Shown here one piece after another: positions 1-12,300 of a stretch of DNA of 64,000 nucleotides (the first letter of the stretch is position 1; each line of letters opens with the position of its first letter). A program made the position numbers and the translations under genes. The notes beneath the pieces are model-generated. The model ran no database searches, was not told where the DNA came from, and was given only the letters and a program-made list of their open reading frames with translations. This DNA is from Gonapodya sp. JEL0774. Taxonomy: Eukaryota > Monoblepharomycota > Monoblepharidomycetes > Monoblepharidales > Gonapodyaceae. The stretch lies in contig JADIIX010000007.1 of the NCBI GenBank assembly GCA_027604505.1, positions 124,001 through 188,000 of the forward strand, given 5' to 3'.

Positions 1-143
1 TGAGTGTTGACTGCGTTGAATTGCAAATATGGGGTATGTGTGCCAAGACGGAAAATGTAGTGGAAACATGGGGGATTCGCCCGCAGCATTTGGAGCACAA
101 TCTACATATCTATTTACAGTAAGAATCACTACATATACAAGAG

Positions 144-1445
144 CTACGTTTTGCCCGCCTTCATCCCCTCACCGACTCTTTTCCAAAGTTTCAACGATAG
201 TTCCTTTCCCTCCCCACCCGCAAACGGAATAAATAAATTCGTCCACGAGTCCAGCGCCGTAACCTCTACGAAGTTGTTTGCAATAAATGTAATACAGTCG
301 TCAACCAGGGACTTAGCTCGGGGGAAGGGTGCGAGCGTGACGAGCACTTCACAGCAGGATGTAGGTGTTATGAAGCCGAGGTTCTTGCTGGATATAACAA
401 AGAGGAGCTCTTTTAGCAGGTCGTCTGCCAGGAATTGGTCTGCCGAAGAACGGGCGTCGTTAAGTTGATGATTTCACTTTTCTTTCTGCACTTGTCTCCA
501 AGAAATTGTCTCTGGAGAGAAGGAGTATCGTGTCATATCAGTTGAGATTTACCCACCGGAAGCTCGCCATAATTCCAAGACATGGGTGACGTTCCCCAGG
601 TCGATTTCCAACGAACCCGTGTACATGTAAAGCAGCAGGTCACGCATAACGTCTCCACTAATATCCTTGATGATGAGCCGTCCGCTCGTGGCTTCTTCGC
701 AGGGCATCGCCAGGAGGCTTTCAAAGTACTCGCTGGCCGACGCCAGCATGAACCGGTGCGTGAAGAGCTCGGTGCCATCGATACTCGTGACAATTGTAAA
801 GTCTGACATAGCTCGAGACTTAAAGTCCGGTGTTCGCCTGCTGGGATATCTCGGCACGCGTCGTTTGGCGTCTTTGGAGGTCGAGGAGGAGAGGATATAA
901 GGTGTTCCATCTTTCGGATGGACACTCACGCACGCATCCATACGAGCAGGAGTGACGGGTAAATTCAGGAGCTGCATGTGCCCGGATTTCTTCACGAGGG
1001 CGTGCAACCTCGGGTGGTCCACAATCTCCACCCCGACAAACACTGAGTTGAGAGGATGAGCTTCTATCCCCGCCTTGATTTTCATCCACTTCTCTTCGAA
1101 ATGTCCCCCCCATCCATCTCCATTCTTCTTGAATACGCTGGAGATATCGGGGGAGGACCAAGATGGTGAGGAATGAGGGGAGGTTGTCGAGTGAAGTCTG
1201 TACGTGATCGATACGGTCGTCGTCACTACTCTGCCCACAAGGTAGATGCCACTCGTTGTAGAAAACTGAAGAGCGAATGTAGATTGCCCCACGGTAAAGT
1301 CCGGAGTGAAGAAACTGTTGAGGCCCTCCACATCCCCCGCAGGCACAATGATTTCAAACAGGAAGTTCAAAACGGGAACTCGCGTGGAGGATGAACCTGG
1401 TGCGGCGGATGCCATGAACTGGGGTGGGGTCAGACCTGTGAGCAC
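144..1445 (-). CDS. BTB/POZ domain protein with MATH-like N-terminal half
   Basis: Two exons. The upstream exon (557-1445) carries a beta-rich MATH-like half, then a BTB domain running from SDFTIVTSIDGTELFTHRFM to MYTGSLEIDLGNVTHVLELW. A GTGGGT donor (551-556) and a CAG acceptor (440-442) join it in phase 1 to exon 144-439, giving LELWRASDQFLADDLLKELL, the usual BTB-to-BACK-like transition. BTB proteins of this layout usually act as substrate adaptors for cullin-3 ubiquitin ligases, with the MATH half binding the substrate; that role is inferred from family. The start is uncertain: Met at 1445 is preceded by a possible acceptor, and an internal Met lies near 1412. The MATH assignment is weaker than the BTB one. 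Confidence 0.75.
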
Positions 1446-2009
1446 CCAGATTTTCAGGACAACATGTGCATGTAGACAGAACAGAAGGCATAAAAAAGAT
1501 AACAGGACAACACATGTACATATTCCATTACTCTCGGGCTGCTAGCAACCTTAACTTCTCGAAGCTGCGAAGGGATATCAAAGCTCTGCAAGCCAAGCGG
1601 AGAATCCGACGGATTGCAGATACGAAGTCCCCTTAATGCAGTTCTTTTTGATGATGTAATGGTTTAATTTTATTGTTGTGAGTCAGCTATCGTGCATCCC
1701 AATTGCAAGTTACATAGAGCAGACAGGAATGATTGCGCGAAGCGAGGGTGACCTGGAAAGGGGCTGACAAGGACATAGACACCAGAATATGTGAAGTGAC
1801 CAGGGAAAGACAAAACGAACATGCGAGAATTTTCTGAATGAGATAAAGTCGGCAGGGCAATGAAAGGTCCTGGCTCTGTGGCCTGTACAGCCCTGGCAGC
1901 GCGGCACGCACCCCCAACGGGAACGAGACGGAGTACTCGGACGCAAAGGACAAACAGGATTGCGGGCGAGATCCATGAGATGATGAGTGGAAGTCAGGAT
2001 ATGACGACG
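1446..2009. other. Intergenic region between the BTB gene and KAP3
   Basis: This divergent interval must hold both promoters. I see no convincing coding exon, RNA gene or repeat. Its right end may be part of the KAP3 first exon if translation begins at an in-frame Met at 1860 or 1980 and not at 2010. Confidence 0.5.
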
Positions 2010-5000
2010 ATGGCGGGAACGGACAGAGCGAGCGACAGTGCAGATCGCGAGCGGGACGGGACAAAGAGGTGAGCGTGGCCATTTTGGCGCGAGGGGACGA
2101 TGCTGCTGCGACAAGAGTGCGCAAATCGTTACTCACCAGCGATCGCTGCTCCAAATGGTGTTTGTCTCTGCCTGGCGTGGGGTTGGGGGGCTGGTGGTCG
2201 CGACTCGTTCAGGAAACTGTCCTTCGTCGCTGTGCACGTCCACCCCTCCGATTTGGCCCTCGTTCTCGACTACTCGGTTCAGTTCTACGCACCTGCGCTG
2301 CCGGGCTCAAAGCTGCTGCCCAAAGGTGACAAACTCGCAAAGTCAAAGACGTGAGTTCTGCACTCTACAAAACGATATCCACGCATTCAGCGCTCCGCTC
2401 CTCTGACTGCCGTCGCCGTCACTTTCGCGCTCTCTACAGCATCCGCGTCCAGTCCATCTCCTCTCTCTCTGCCATCCCCCAACTCGCTCTCGAGATCCTC
2501 GAAAAGTGCAAGTTCATTCCCCCCTCTCGCACGAACGAAATAGAGCTCCAACTCCGCGTCTTGTACGCTCGAAATCCAACTGTATTTGCTGTCCAGGGCA
2601 CCGACTCTTCGAGGCCCGCACTCCCGAAATCTCCTGTTGGTCTTGACATTCAAGCATATGACCCAACAACGAGTGGTGGTGCTGCGTTGGGAGGGTCGGC
2701 CGCTTACGTTACTTCCTCCTCATCCCTCTCGGGTTCCGCTCTTCTTGCTTCCGCCACCCCCGACCCCGCACGACCCGATTCCCAACGCCCCATGTCCACC
2801 ACTTCTCCCAACCGGCCCCGAGACTCTGTCACGCCACCTCACCCTCCCTCCACCTCGCACGAACCTTTAGATTTCTCACCAACCTCCACTCCCCCACGCC
2901 GCCCTACCCTTTCCCGCCCCGCCTCTGCCTCTCCCAACCGCTCCACCTCCGCAAACCGCACTCGAATGCCAAACGCCATGCTCGAATCCGAATCCGAATC
3001 TGGATCTCCCTCCGTCCCCACTCTCCGATCTTCTCCTTCTGCGCCATCTCCCGCACCCCCGCACCAGTCCTCCTCCACTTCTCTCTCCGCAACCCGCACT
3101 CTTGACTCCCCACCGCGACCCCTCCCCTTTACACACCCATCTTCCTCCACCTCCTCTTCCTTCCCCTCAACACCTACCCGCACTTCCCGCTCCGGTAGCG
3201 TTCACTGGGCCTCCCCGTCCTCCCAGTCGGCACCGACACCGCCTTCACCCGCCACCCAAACACCCAAGGCCTCTGCCCCCCGCCCACGGTCCGACAGGGA
3301 TTCTCGGACTGCTGGATATTCCGAAGACCCTCGTTCACTCATTGCGGAGGATGACGATTCGGTATGTGTTTGTATCTTCGTTGTTCTCCCCGCCCGTGGA
3401 GGTTCATCGTCGTGTTTCAATCCCAACTCTGGGCTTTTTTCTTACAATTCCCTTCACTTCCACCCCACGTTCCCCCTCTCACCGTGTCGCCTCCGCCTCT
3501 AGTCCCTTCCCGTCTCCCTCGACCGGGTCCCCGAATATATCGAACTTCTCTACGAGGACATGCCTGACAAGGTCGCTGCCACCAGATGCTTGGCGAGACT
3601 GGCTGCTCACCCGCCCAATTTGGCCGTGTTGGGCGCAAACGGTGAGTTTGGTCCGCTTGCGCTGCGGTGCGGGGGCAGTCCGAGGGGGCTTGAGAGGGAC
3701 CGAACCCTAACCATAAGAGAAACAAGTCAATCGAAGTTGCACGGACATCCCATCGCGAAATCCTTTGCTCTTCCACATTTCTAACCGTACCGTCCAGAAT
3801 CCCTCCTTTCTGCCCTCTCCCGCGTCCTCCGCGACGACTCCCGGCGCTCGATAGACCTCGCTACGCACATTGCCGTTTTCTTCTTCCACCTCTCTCTGTA
3901 CCCCACCTACCACCACCTCGTTACATCGAATAAGATTGGTGACGCGTGCGTCAAGCTGATTGAGGCAGAACGGAAACGAAGCGAGGTTTGGGAGCAGGAA
4001 GGGAAGGAAGTGAGGAGGAGGGGGGGGAGGGAGGGGGAAGTTGAGGAGAGGAGGTATAGGGCCATGGTGGCCAAGCAGGATAAGCTGCTGTTTGGTAAGT
4101 GCTTGGGATATGCCACCCACTGGAACGTAAACGGGTGCACACATTTCCAACAAAACGATCTCGGCCGTCGACCCCAACCCCCACCTGGTGCACCACAGCC
4201 TGCTTCCACCTTCTCCTCAACCTTTCCTCCGCCTCGCCAACTCTCGAGCACAAAATCGTCCGCCGGTCTATTCTCTCCCATCTCCTTCACTGCTTCCGAC
4301 GATCCCGTCCTGGAGACCTGCAGACCCTCATCGTCACGTATTTGAAACGACTCAGCTGTTGGAAGGAAAACGTGGAGGAGTGGGAGAGGATCGTGAGCGA
4401 GGAAGAATGGGAGGACGGGGAGAAGGCGGGTGGCAGGACGGTGTGGTGGAGTGTGGTGGACGCGATAGAGATGGGTGATCACGTGAGCCCCTGATGTTTT
4501 GCCGCAAGTTGCTTTCCCTTGCGTCATTAACCCACCTGTGCCCGGCCTGCCGTTCCCTTCAGACCCTTCTCTCTCAACTTCTTCGCCTACTCTCCAACTT
4601 ATCCCACCGCACGTCCCTCCGAGTCTCCCTCTTGAGGCCATGCAGAGAGTGGTCCATCTTGACCACACTCGCCAAACCCATCCTCTCACCGCACCCCGCC
4701 ATCCACATACCCGCCCTCCGTACACTTTACCTCTTCACTGTGGAAGACCGTCACCGTCGTAACCCTGCCATGGACGCCGTCGTAGCAGTCCTTGCCAGAT
4801 TAGTCATTGAGTACCCTTCCGACAGGGTACCGCCAGAACTGGCCGCAGCAGCAGTTAATCTGGCCCATAACGCACGTCTAGCGAAATTGTTTGGGACGCC
4901 GATGGGAGCGTTCCGAGCCATAATGCAGCGAGCCGTCAAGACTCGCGACCCTCTGTTGCTCAAGCTGTCTCGGACGCTCGCGGTCCTTCCGGAACACAAA

Positions 5001-6065
5001 GTCGCCGGGTTAGAATTGGTTGACGACCTTACGGCACTCGTTGTGAGGTGCTTTGATGCTGGTGATGCGGAAAGGGGTGCGGAAGCGGCGGGGTTGCTTG
5101 CTGAGGTTGGTGCAGATGGAATGGACTGGGCCCGGATAGCGAAAAAGTACACGCTTGTAGAGAGAATTGACACGTTTTTGATCGAGGCGGCACGAAGTGC
5201 CGAGGAGCCAGCAATGGCGTCTGGTCACGGAATCGGGGCAGACCAGGTTCCACAAGGGCTAACACCCAACGACGACTGGTTATTGGAGGTCATTGTGCTG
5301 CTTGGAACCATGGCTCAGGCCGACGCCACCGTGGCTAACATGGTGGTTGAGGTGGGACTGGTGAAACATCTAGTAGAGGTGATGGTGGCCAAGGAGGAGG
5401 ACGATGAAATTATTTTGCAGGTTATTTATGCCATGGGGGGTGTTTGGAGATGGGGAGAGGTCGAGAGCTTGGAGCAAGGAGGTGCTGGTGAGTGGTGTTT
5501 CCATTGCGGCTTTGCAACTATTTTCATTGTCTCTCAACATCCCCGTCTTCGTTCCAGAGTTTGTCGCTTACTTGATTGATCTTCTCTACGATCGAAATCC
5601 GGAAATACGGCAGCTGTGTGATACCTGCTTGGATATTATCACGGTTCGTTGATATTGAGCTCCCGACGAAACAGCACTTTTTCTATGTGATCGTAAGAAT
5701 TTGATAAACCTTCTTTCGTTCTTCACCAGGAGTTGTCTCCAGAGTGGGGTCCACGTATACGCTATCAGCGCTTCCGTTGGCACAACGCTGAATGGTTCCT
5801 TGTTGCCCTACCCAACCATCATGCTGTCGGCTCCGAATCTGTTATATCTCGTCACGATGGTTCAGGGACACAAGAAAGTTACGGATACGTTCCTGAGGTG
5901 GAATTCCATGGGAAACGGAGTGTGAACAGGCAATTGGAACGATCTGGTGGGCTCTCTAGGCTTTCCGATGATGATGATGAAAGTGAGAACAGCGACAATG
6001 AATATGAGAACGGCAATTTGCGCGATAGGAGAGCGCTGCTCGATCTTGAGGATATGGAACCCTAA
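2010..6065 (+). CDS. KAP3: Kinesin-2 accessory subunit KAP3 (kinesin-associated protein)
   Basis: Nine exons: 2010-2068, 2213-2350, 2440-3361, 3503-3641, 3798-4094, 4199-4482, 4563-5487, 5558-5643, 5730-6065. They sum to 3,186 bases, a 1,061-residue protein. KAP3 binds the heterotrimeric kinesin-2 tail and links the motor to anterograde intraflagellar-transport cargo. Family hallmarks in order: VHVHPSDLALVLDYSV near the N terminus, LALEILEKCKFIPPSRTNEI, EYIELLYEDMPDK, the armadillo-like body with MVAKQDKLLFACFHLLLNLS and RDPLLLKLSRTLAVLPEHK, VAYLIDLLYDRNPEIRQLCD, and RIRYQRFRWHNAEW. Exon 3 adds about 240 Ser/Pro-rich residues before the armadillo body, so the protein is much longer than animal KAP3 (about 790). 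Splicing exon 1 to 2 gives TKRKLSFVAVHVHP, which supports an early start; in-frame Mets at 1860, 1980 and 2001 are alternatives. Confidence 0.92.
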
Positions 6066-6200
6066 TGAAGCACACGACCCAATTCGTAAATTGCTCTTAA
6101 AACTAATGAATGAATGATCTTTGTCCTCAATGTAATGGACATGATCCTTGAAGCAACGTATATGTTCATATCTACAATCTAAAAGGGTTCATTGACGCAT

Positions 6201-9041
6201 CTACGTCAACTGATCGATCACGAAAGTCAATTCGAATGCTCTGTCCTCATAAGCGCTTTTGCCCTCCGAAGTCAAGTGTCCACTGCCAGCAACTTTGAGC
6301 AGAATGATGCTGCAACCCTGAGACATCTCACCAGTTCTGCAATCCCTGTTCGTTTTGTGGAACCTGAGCTTTGCTACGTACTTTAGAGGCTCGAAGAAGC
6401 GTACACGGTTATCGTTAAGTCCCGTCATAACCAGCATTGAAGGGTACGGTTGCGCCGCAATGTTGTGGTATGGCGAGTATTCCACCATTGTGTCTAAGAT
6501 ACGACCGGAGGGCTCGCGAGGATTCCCCCATTCGGCCCTGAATTTAAGCAACCCAAGCTCTCAATGCGCATCTGGTGGATCATCAGTATTAGAGACTCAC
6601 CACTCAAACGGAACCCAAGGATAGCTCTGGTCAAGCTCATCGAAAGGATCTACAAATGGCACATCACCAACAATTGCTTTGACATATGGTGCCCCTGTAA
6701 CATCGGAGAATCCCAGGTGATTGGCTGTCCATCCTGCAATCCTTTGGAGATAGAATGTCGGGATCTATCAATCATACACTTGGTGTCTCACAAAACACCA
6801 GCTTACAAGCCTCCAGCACTCCGCCCATTCACAACAATACGTCCTTCTGCTGCGAAGCCTGAAGCTATGAGATGTCGAACACAGTCTCGCATGTCAGAGA
6901 ATGTGTTGGGTTTGTTCTCTGCACGGCCTTCGTTGTACCAAGAGGCTCCGAGAACTCCGTCGCCTCTAGGGTAACAAATCGCAATGGCAATGCCACGATC
7001 AAGAAGTGGGAATATACTCGGATCAAATGTTGGACCATAGAGGGACCCGTAGGCGCCGCTATTGATAGTTAAACGTTTGAGGACGTTTGGCACAGCTGCA
7101 ACGCGGATCAACGAGCTCACTATCCGATTACCAGTACTTTTCTGGACTCTGAATATTCATCTTTTTGAATGAAAGATATCGGAATTTTCCTTGATATTAC
7201 TGATTCAGATCCGGTCATCGGAGCTCTCAGCATGAGCTGGGAATATCTGCTCTTCGTTGGTAGCAACCTTCGCGAGAGAACGGACCTTTCCAGTGTATCC
7301 ATATTAATTAAGTGTGTCTCGGAAGGCAAAAGAAACGAAGTCTTAGTGAAGCTGAAGCAGGCACTGTCATAAGATCGGTAGAACCGAGCGTCATCTGCCA
7401 TGGTGGTAGAAGGAAATATAGAATACACCTCGCTTGCGGGAAATGTGGAGTTTTGGAAATGTACGAGGTTGTGGACTCGAGTGGAGTCGAATAAAGATAC
7501 AAATTCCAGCTCTTGGAGTGCGTTACTCCCTGGAGAGACATTTCAATGGTTAGCCGACGGCGTGTTTGCTTGAAGGGCTCGTTCTCTCACAGATCCAGGC
7601 AGCCAAGTATCGCTTGAAAACCTCAACTCGAGCGACATACCTCGAAGAATTGGGTATCAAAACTTCAACCACAGTGGTGTTGTATTGTGACGTCAGGAAG
7701 GTTCCCAAGGTGAGATTAGCATTGGAAATTGCTGCCTCAACAGGAACCAACAACACCTATGTGTAGAAGGATCTCTTGTGCCATAAAGCAGTGTGATACC
7801 AATGCAAACTTCACCTGAAAGTTCTCGGCGTTCCCAGCATTTGAACGAAATACAAAGCTGCCCTCATGATGTTCCACGTCGTAAGTAACTCCATCCTCTC
7901 GTTCGAATAGGCGCATCACAGTCCACGAGGGATCTGCAACGTCGATCACCAGTGCCTCGGTCGTCACCTGGCCAACAATCTTGAGGACAAGAAATCGTCC
8001 GTCATTTGTTTGGTCAATCTCGACAGTCATAGTGATGTCAGTTTCTTCATAAACCGCATCGAGGATCACCCGAGGGCTCTCTCCAGAAGTGAAGCAGATT
8101 CGGGAGACTCCCATTGGGACACCAAGCGTTTCACTCATTGTTGTGAAGTAAAGACAATGAAAAGCACCAGAAGACAACCAACGAGCTGAATAGTAGGAGT
8201 TCGTAATAGCCATGCCGGAGTGATTGGGTGGACCGACGATCCAATACTGCGAAGTGCAATTGTATATGTATACGTGATACCGTTCTGCGCCCACAAGATC
8301 GATGGCGAACGCTAGAACCGATGGATCAGCGGTATTCACTTCAAAAAAGCCCAGATAAAAGAAATCCTGAAGCGGTGGGAGGAAGTCCGACAGATCCAGA
8401 ATGACTTCTGCAGGATGAGAATCTGGAGGCGATGAACATTCGCATGGGCGAGCTGATGGAAGCCGCCGACGAAAAAAGACGGGATATCCTGACTCTGCAT
8501 ATTCGCTCCAATCTGTTGAGAGCGAAAGATCAGGGTGCGACTACGCTGAATCACCGAATGGAATATGATGCTCACAGGAGTACGATCCTTGCTCCCAATA
8601 AACGGAAGCACTTTCACTGGAAGTTAGGCAATTCGCAGTTGATGTATCCAAGATAATGGATGACTCAACGGCTTGGATTTCAGCGACAATCTTTGCTCGT
8701 AGTTCCTTCGTCCGGGATGTAAAAGACTGTTCCGTGTAAAGATTTTCAGCGGCGATGTACGCCATCACGTCCGAGTCTGTCCCAATGTATTTCATCCAAT
8801 CGTAATGATCCTCGAATGTTCGATTCAAAACTCGAAACTCATGTCGGAGGCGTTTCGCTTTTGGGATTGAAGAACTATCATCATTGAGGAGCCAAGAACA
8901 CATCATGACTAATACAAGAGCGGGTGCTGTTGCAAGAATCAGACGGAATCCGTAATTGGATGAAGGCTTGCGCATTGTCGATGGTAGTAACGGCGCCGCT
9001 GCATCCAAAAGGTCGTCCGAGTTCTGCCTCCGATGAACCAT
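6201..9041 (-). CDS. Oligopeptidase B-like serine peptidase (S9A family) with N-terminal membrane anchor
   Basis: A multi-exon gene for a prolyl-oligopeptidase-family enzyme; oligopeptidase B cleaves short peptides after basic residues. From Met 9041 the protein begins with about 30 polar residues, then a hydrophobic segment (GFRLILATAPALVLVMMCSW), then the family N-terminal motif YDWMKYIGTDSDVMAYIAAE. The beta-propeller portion covers about 7120-8617. The catalytic domain shows GAYGSLYGPTFDPSIFPLLD, the Ser nucleophile in NGRSAGGL (usually GGSAGG), the Asp in MTGLNDNRVRFFEP and the His in AGSGHLTSEGKSAYEDRAFE, so the triad looks complete. Exact junctions in 6560-6810 and 7430-7740 were not resolved. 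The single N-terminal membrane segment is unusual for an enzyme family that is normally cytosolic. An in-frame Met at 9173 is an alternative start. Confidence 0.85.
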
Positions 9042-9324
9042 CCGTCGAGAAAGCTCTGAGCTCTTCTTCCGATTAACAATTAATAAGCAGTTTTCGAATT
9101 TGAGGGGGAAAAGCTGGTGTACAATTGGTCTTTCGATGGTGAGTCTTTGGACGGTGAGGATTCCAAAACTCATTCTGCCTTATTATTCACGTTGCTCAAT
9201 GACATCATTTTCATTACAGATCGCGTTATCGAAAAAAAAAAATTTAGTTGGCCATGCAATCTTCTTATGTGCGATCTCCACCACGAATACTTGGTTGCTT
9301 GGCAGCCCCCTACAGAGTGGTTGA

Positions 9325-12300
9325 TCACCAACCAGAGCTGCTACCATAGTTGCTGTAGTTTGCAACCTCGGTATCTCCTCGTCCGTAGCCGCCCCTGGTC
9401 GAGCCGTAACCACCACCAGCGTAGCCTCCACGTGAAGACCCATTAACGGAGTTGCCACCGCTCGGGCAGTCTCTTGAGACATGCTGTACGCGAGTGCGCT
9501 ACGGTCAACTTTCGTTTCCAGTGAACTTAAATAAACGCAACTCACCCCAACCTCTCCACATTCGTTGCACTTGCGCCTTTGTATACAGCGGGAATGTATT
9601 GCTCAGTGTTTCACTAAGCACAAAAGGCTCTGTTTACATACCGATCAGGCTGTGGGCAGCCAGACACTTCGTGATCCTTGCTTCCGCACCGGACGCAAGA
9701 CCCCGGGGCCCGTGGCTGTCGTGGTTCTTTGAAGAGAAAACGTAAGATTCATAAACAATTCGCGCCAAGTTACAGAACTTACTTGGGCAATCAATGGCGT
9801 GGTGACCCTAAATTCATTTAATCAAAGTGGTGTGAAGTGCGACAGGAGATAGTGCGAAATGATTGTAACAAACCTCCTCCCCGCAGTTTCTATTTTTCGC
9901 GTTTCGGAAGCAAGGTAGTGTTAATGTAGAAACTCGAATTTTTAAACGACCTGCAGTCATCCCACCGACACATATCAGGCATTGAGCAGTGCTTTTGGAG
10001 GTGGCCTTCAAAATGTCCATATTGGGTGACATCACGTTCGGTGTGAAGGAACAACAACATTCTTGCTAAAAACAGCGAGATACACACCTGCCGCTCCACA
10101 CTTTTTGCATATGATCTGATGAAGGCCAATGTTTGAAATGACAATACGGTGTTGCGCATAAAGCGAGGAGATTCCCTACCTTTGGACACTCTGCCCCTCG
10201 GTGGCCTGTTTCGCCACACTCACGACAGGTCTCAAGCCTATTCAGAAGGAATACCTTCCGTATTCCTTGTATCTTCCAATGGTGCACGAGGAACTCACCT
10301 GGGATTCGTACACTCACTGCAACACAGACACCACGGTAACTTTGGGCAATGACATTGCTAAAATAGTAAACTACCTACCTCTTGTTGTGCCCTTCTTGGC
10401 CGCAATTGAAGCAAGCTCGCCCACCGCCGCCGCCGCTGCGTGTGTCGGGCTCAGAGCAATCGCGACCTGTAACATGGAAACGTGAGATCTCTCTTGGCTG
10501 ACGTGGGGGGGGCGGGCTGACAACACGACCACCCACTCATATGACCCTCTTGACCACACCTATAGCATGCACGATCGCCACCTCCACCAACGCCACGGGT
10601 GTCGGGTTGCGAGCAATCCCGGCCTAGCAGGCGTCTTAAGTCACATCACAAGCCAAGACAGTGGGAATTGAATGTCAGCACTCACTCGTGTGTCCGGTTT
10701 CACCACAACGGAAGCATGCGCGATCGCCTCCGCCACCCTGACGTCCGTTGCTAGCCTGTTTTGCTGCTTCATCCCTGCACTCGCGAGCAAAGTGACCTTC
10801 CTGTGAGTGGTCGTATAAGCCCAATGTTCATTCTTAGGAATCACCACAAGTTTGCTCACCTTTCCACAACGCCTACACGTAACGGTCGCCGCAGAAAGAT
10901 GCGGCTTTGGTTCTCGTTCTCCTGGGGCGTTAGTGCATTCCCTAAATACAACAAATGACGTTTTCCGTCTATTACTCTGTGAGCTGCATTTCTCATCGAA
11001 AGCAAACACGCACCGCCCGAAATGGCCAGCTTTTCGAATTCAGGCATGAGCCATATGGCAATTTCATGAGCTAGACATCGGAACACTTAACATCTGATTT
11101 CACACTTGCCTTGTCCACACTTCCGGCAAGTCTCTGTGGATGGATTGCGGCACTCCCGAGAATAATGTCCAGCTGATAGTGTACAAGGAAGAGAATCAAA
11201 TACGATCTGATCTCGAATCGAGAATCAACTGTTCCGTATCTTCCTCACTTTGTCCACATTTGCGGCACGTCTCGGTCGATGGATTTGGACATTCTCTGTG
11301 AACAAAGAGTTTACAGTGATTTGGTGGGCAGGGCATCTCTACGTTCTTCTTGGGCACATACCTTGCAAAATGCCCCTCTATAACATTGTCGTCGCGGAAA
11401 AGAAAACGGTCGATTACCGAAGATGCAGCCAAGCCTCCGCATCATCTTACTTTGTCCGCACTTTCGGCAGCCAGACGAGGAGAAATCACCGCCTCGGCCA
11501 CCTTCCGAGGATTGAAACCCTGCTCCAGATCTGGCTCCCCAGGTACCTGGGTAAACCTCTCGCCCACCAGTTGAAGCGTCGTAGCCACTGCCAAAATAGA
11601 TCGGCTTGTCTAACGAACAGAACACAATGGCAAGCTGCGCGCGAGAACCCACGGCTCCGGCACAGCACTCCCGGCATTTCCACTCGACGAACCCCCAATC
11701 AAGCCCCAGCCTCCCCATCCGTTGGAGGCACTTGATCCACTAGCCCCTTGGTCCAGAGAAGGTTGTGTCACACTTCCAGAACCCCAACCACCGCCAACAG
11801 TCGCTCCACCTCCCGATCCCCGACCACCACCAACAGCGGCGCCACCTCCAGAACCCCAGCCACCTGTAGAAGATCCACCACTGCCTTGTGTTCCCGAACC
11901 CCATCCCGACCCCGCACCCGCTTGCGCACCGGAACCCGCGCCTGAGGTACTTTCACTCTGTGCGGCGCCTGCGCTGACCTCCCAACCACCGTGCGTTACT
12001 GCAGCAGTCTCTGTAGCGGCTGTACCTGATCCCCACGCCGCGGCACCTCCACCTACACGAGGGGGGGAAGCAATTCCTGATCCCCAGCCACCAGTACCCC
12101 CACCACTTGTTTGATCCACACTACCACTGCTGATTGCCCACCCGGAGCTAACACTTTGAACCGCAGACCCAGCATTGGTGGACTGCTCAACCATGCTCGA
12201 ACCAGCTCGGCTTGGGGAGCCCCAACCTGACCCTGGAACTTCAGCAGTGTGCAAGAACAATGATTTGTAAATGTGAAAGCGATCGGAGCCTCCTTCAAGG

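Noticed and set aside
1687-2154. Long minus-strand open frames opposite the KAP3 5' end
   Set aside because: They overlap the KAP3 first exon, are Ser/Arg/Pro-rich with no domain, and have no splice partners.
2839-3183. Minus-strand Glu/Gly/Arg-rich frames opposite KAP3 exon 3
   Set aside because: They are the complement of a Ser/Pro-rich coding exon; the biased composition explains the lack of stops.
9226-9243. A-rich tract after the zinc-knuckle gene as a retroposon tail
   Set aside because: No flanking target-site duplication or element sequence was seen; it is just an A-run in an intergenic region.
11722-12114. Plus-strand Pro-rich frame (repeated PEPQPP)
   Set aside because: It is the complement of the Gly/Trp-rich exon of the minus-strand zinc-knuckle gene and has no independent support.
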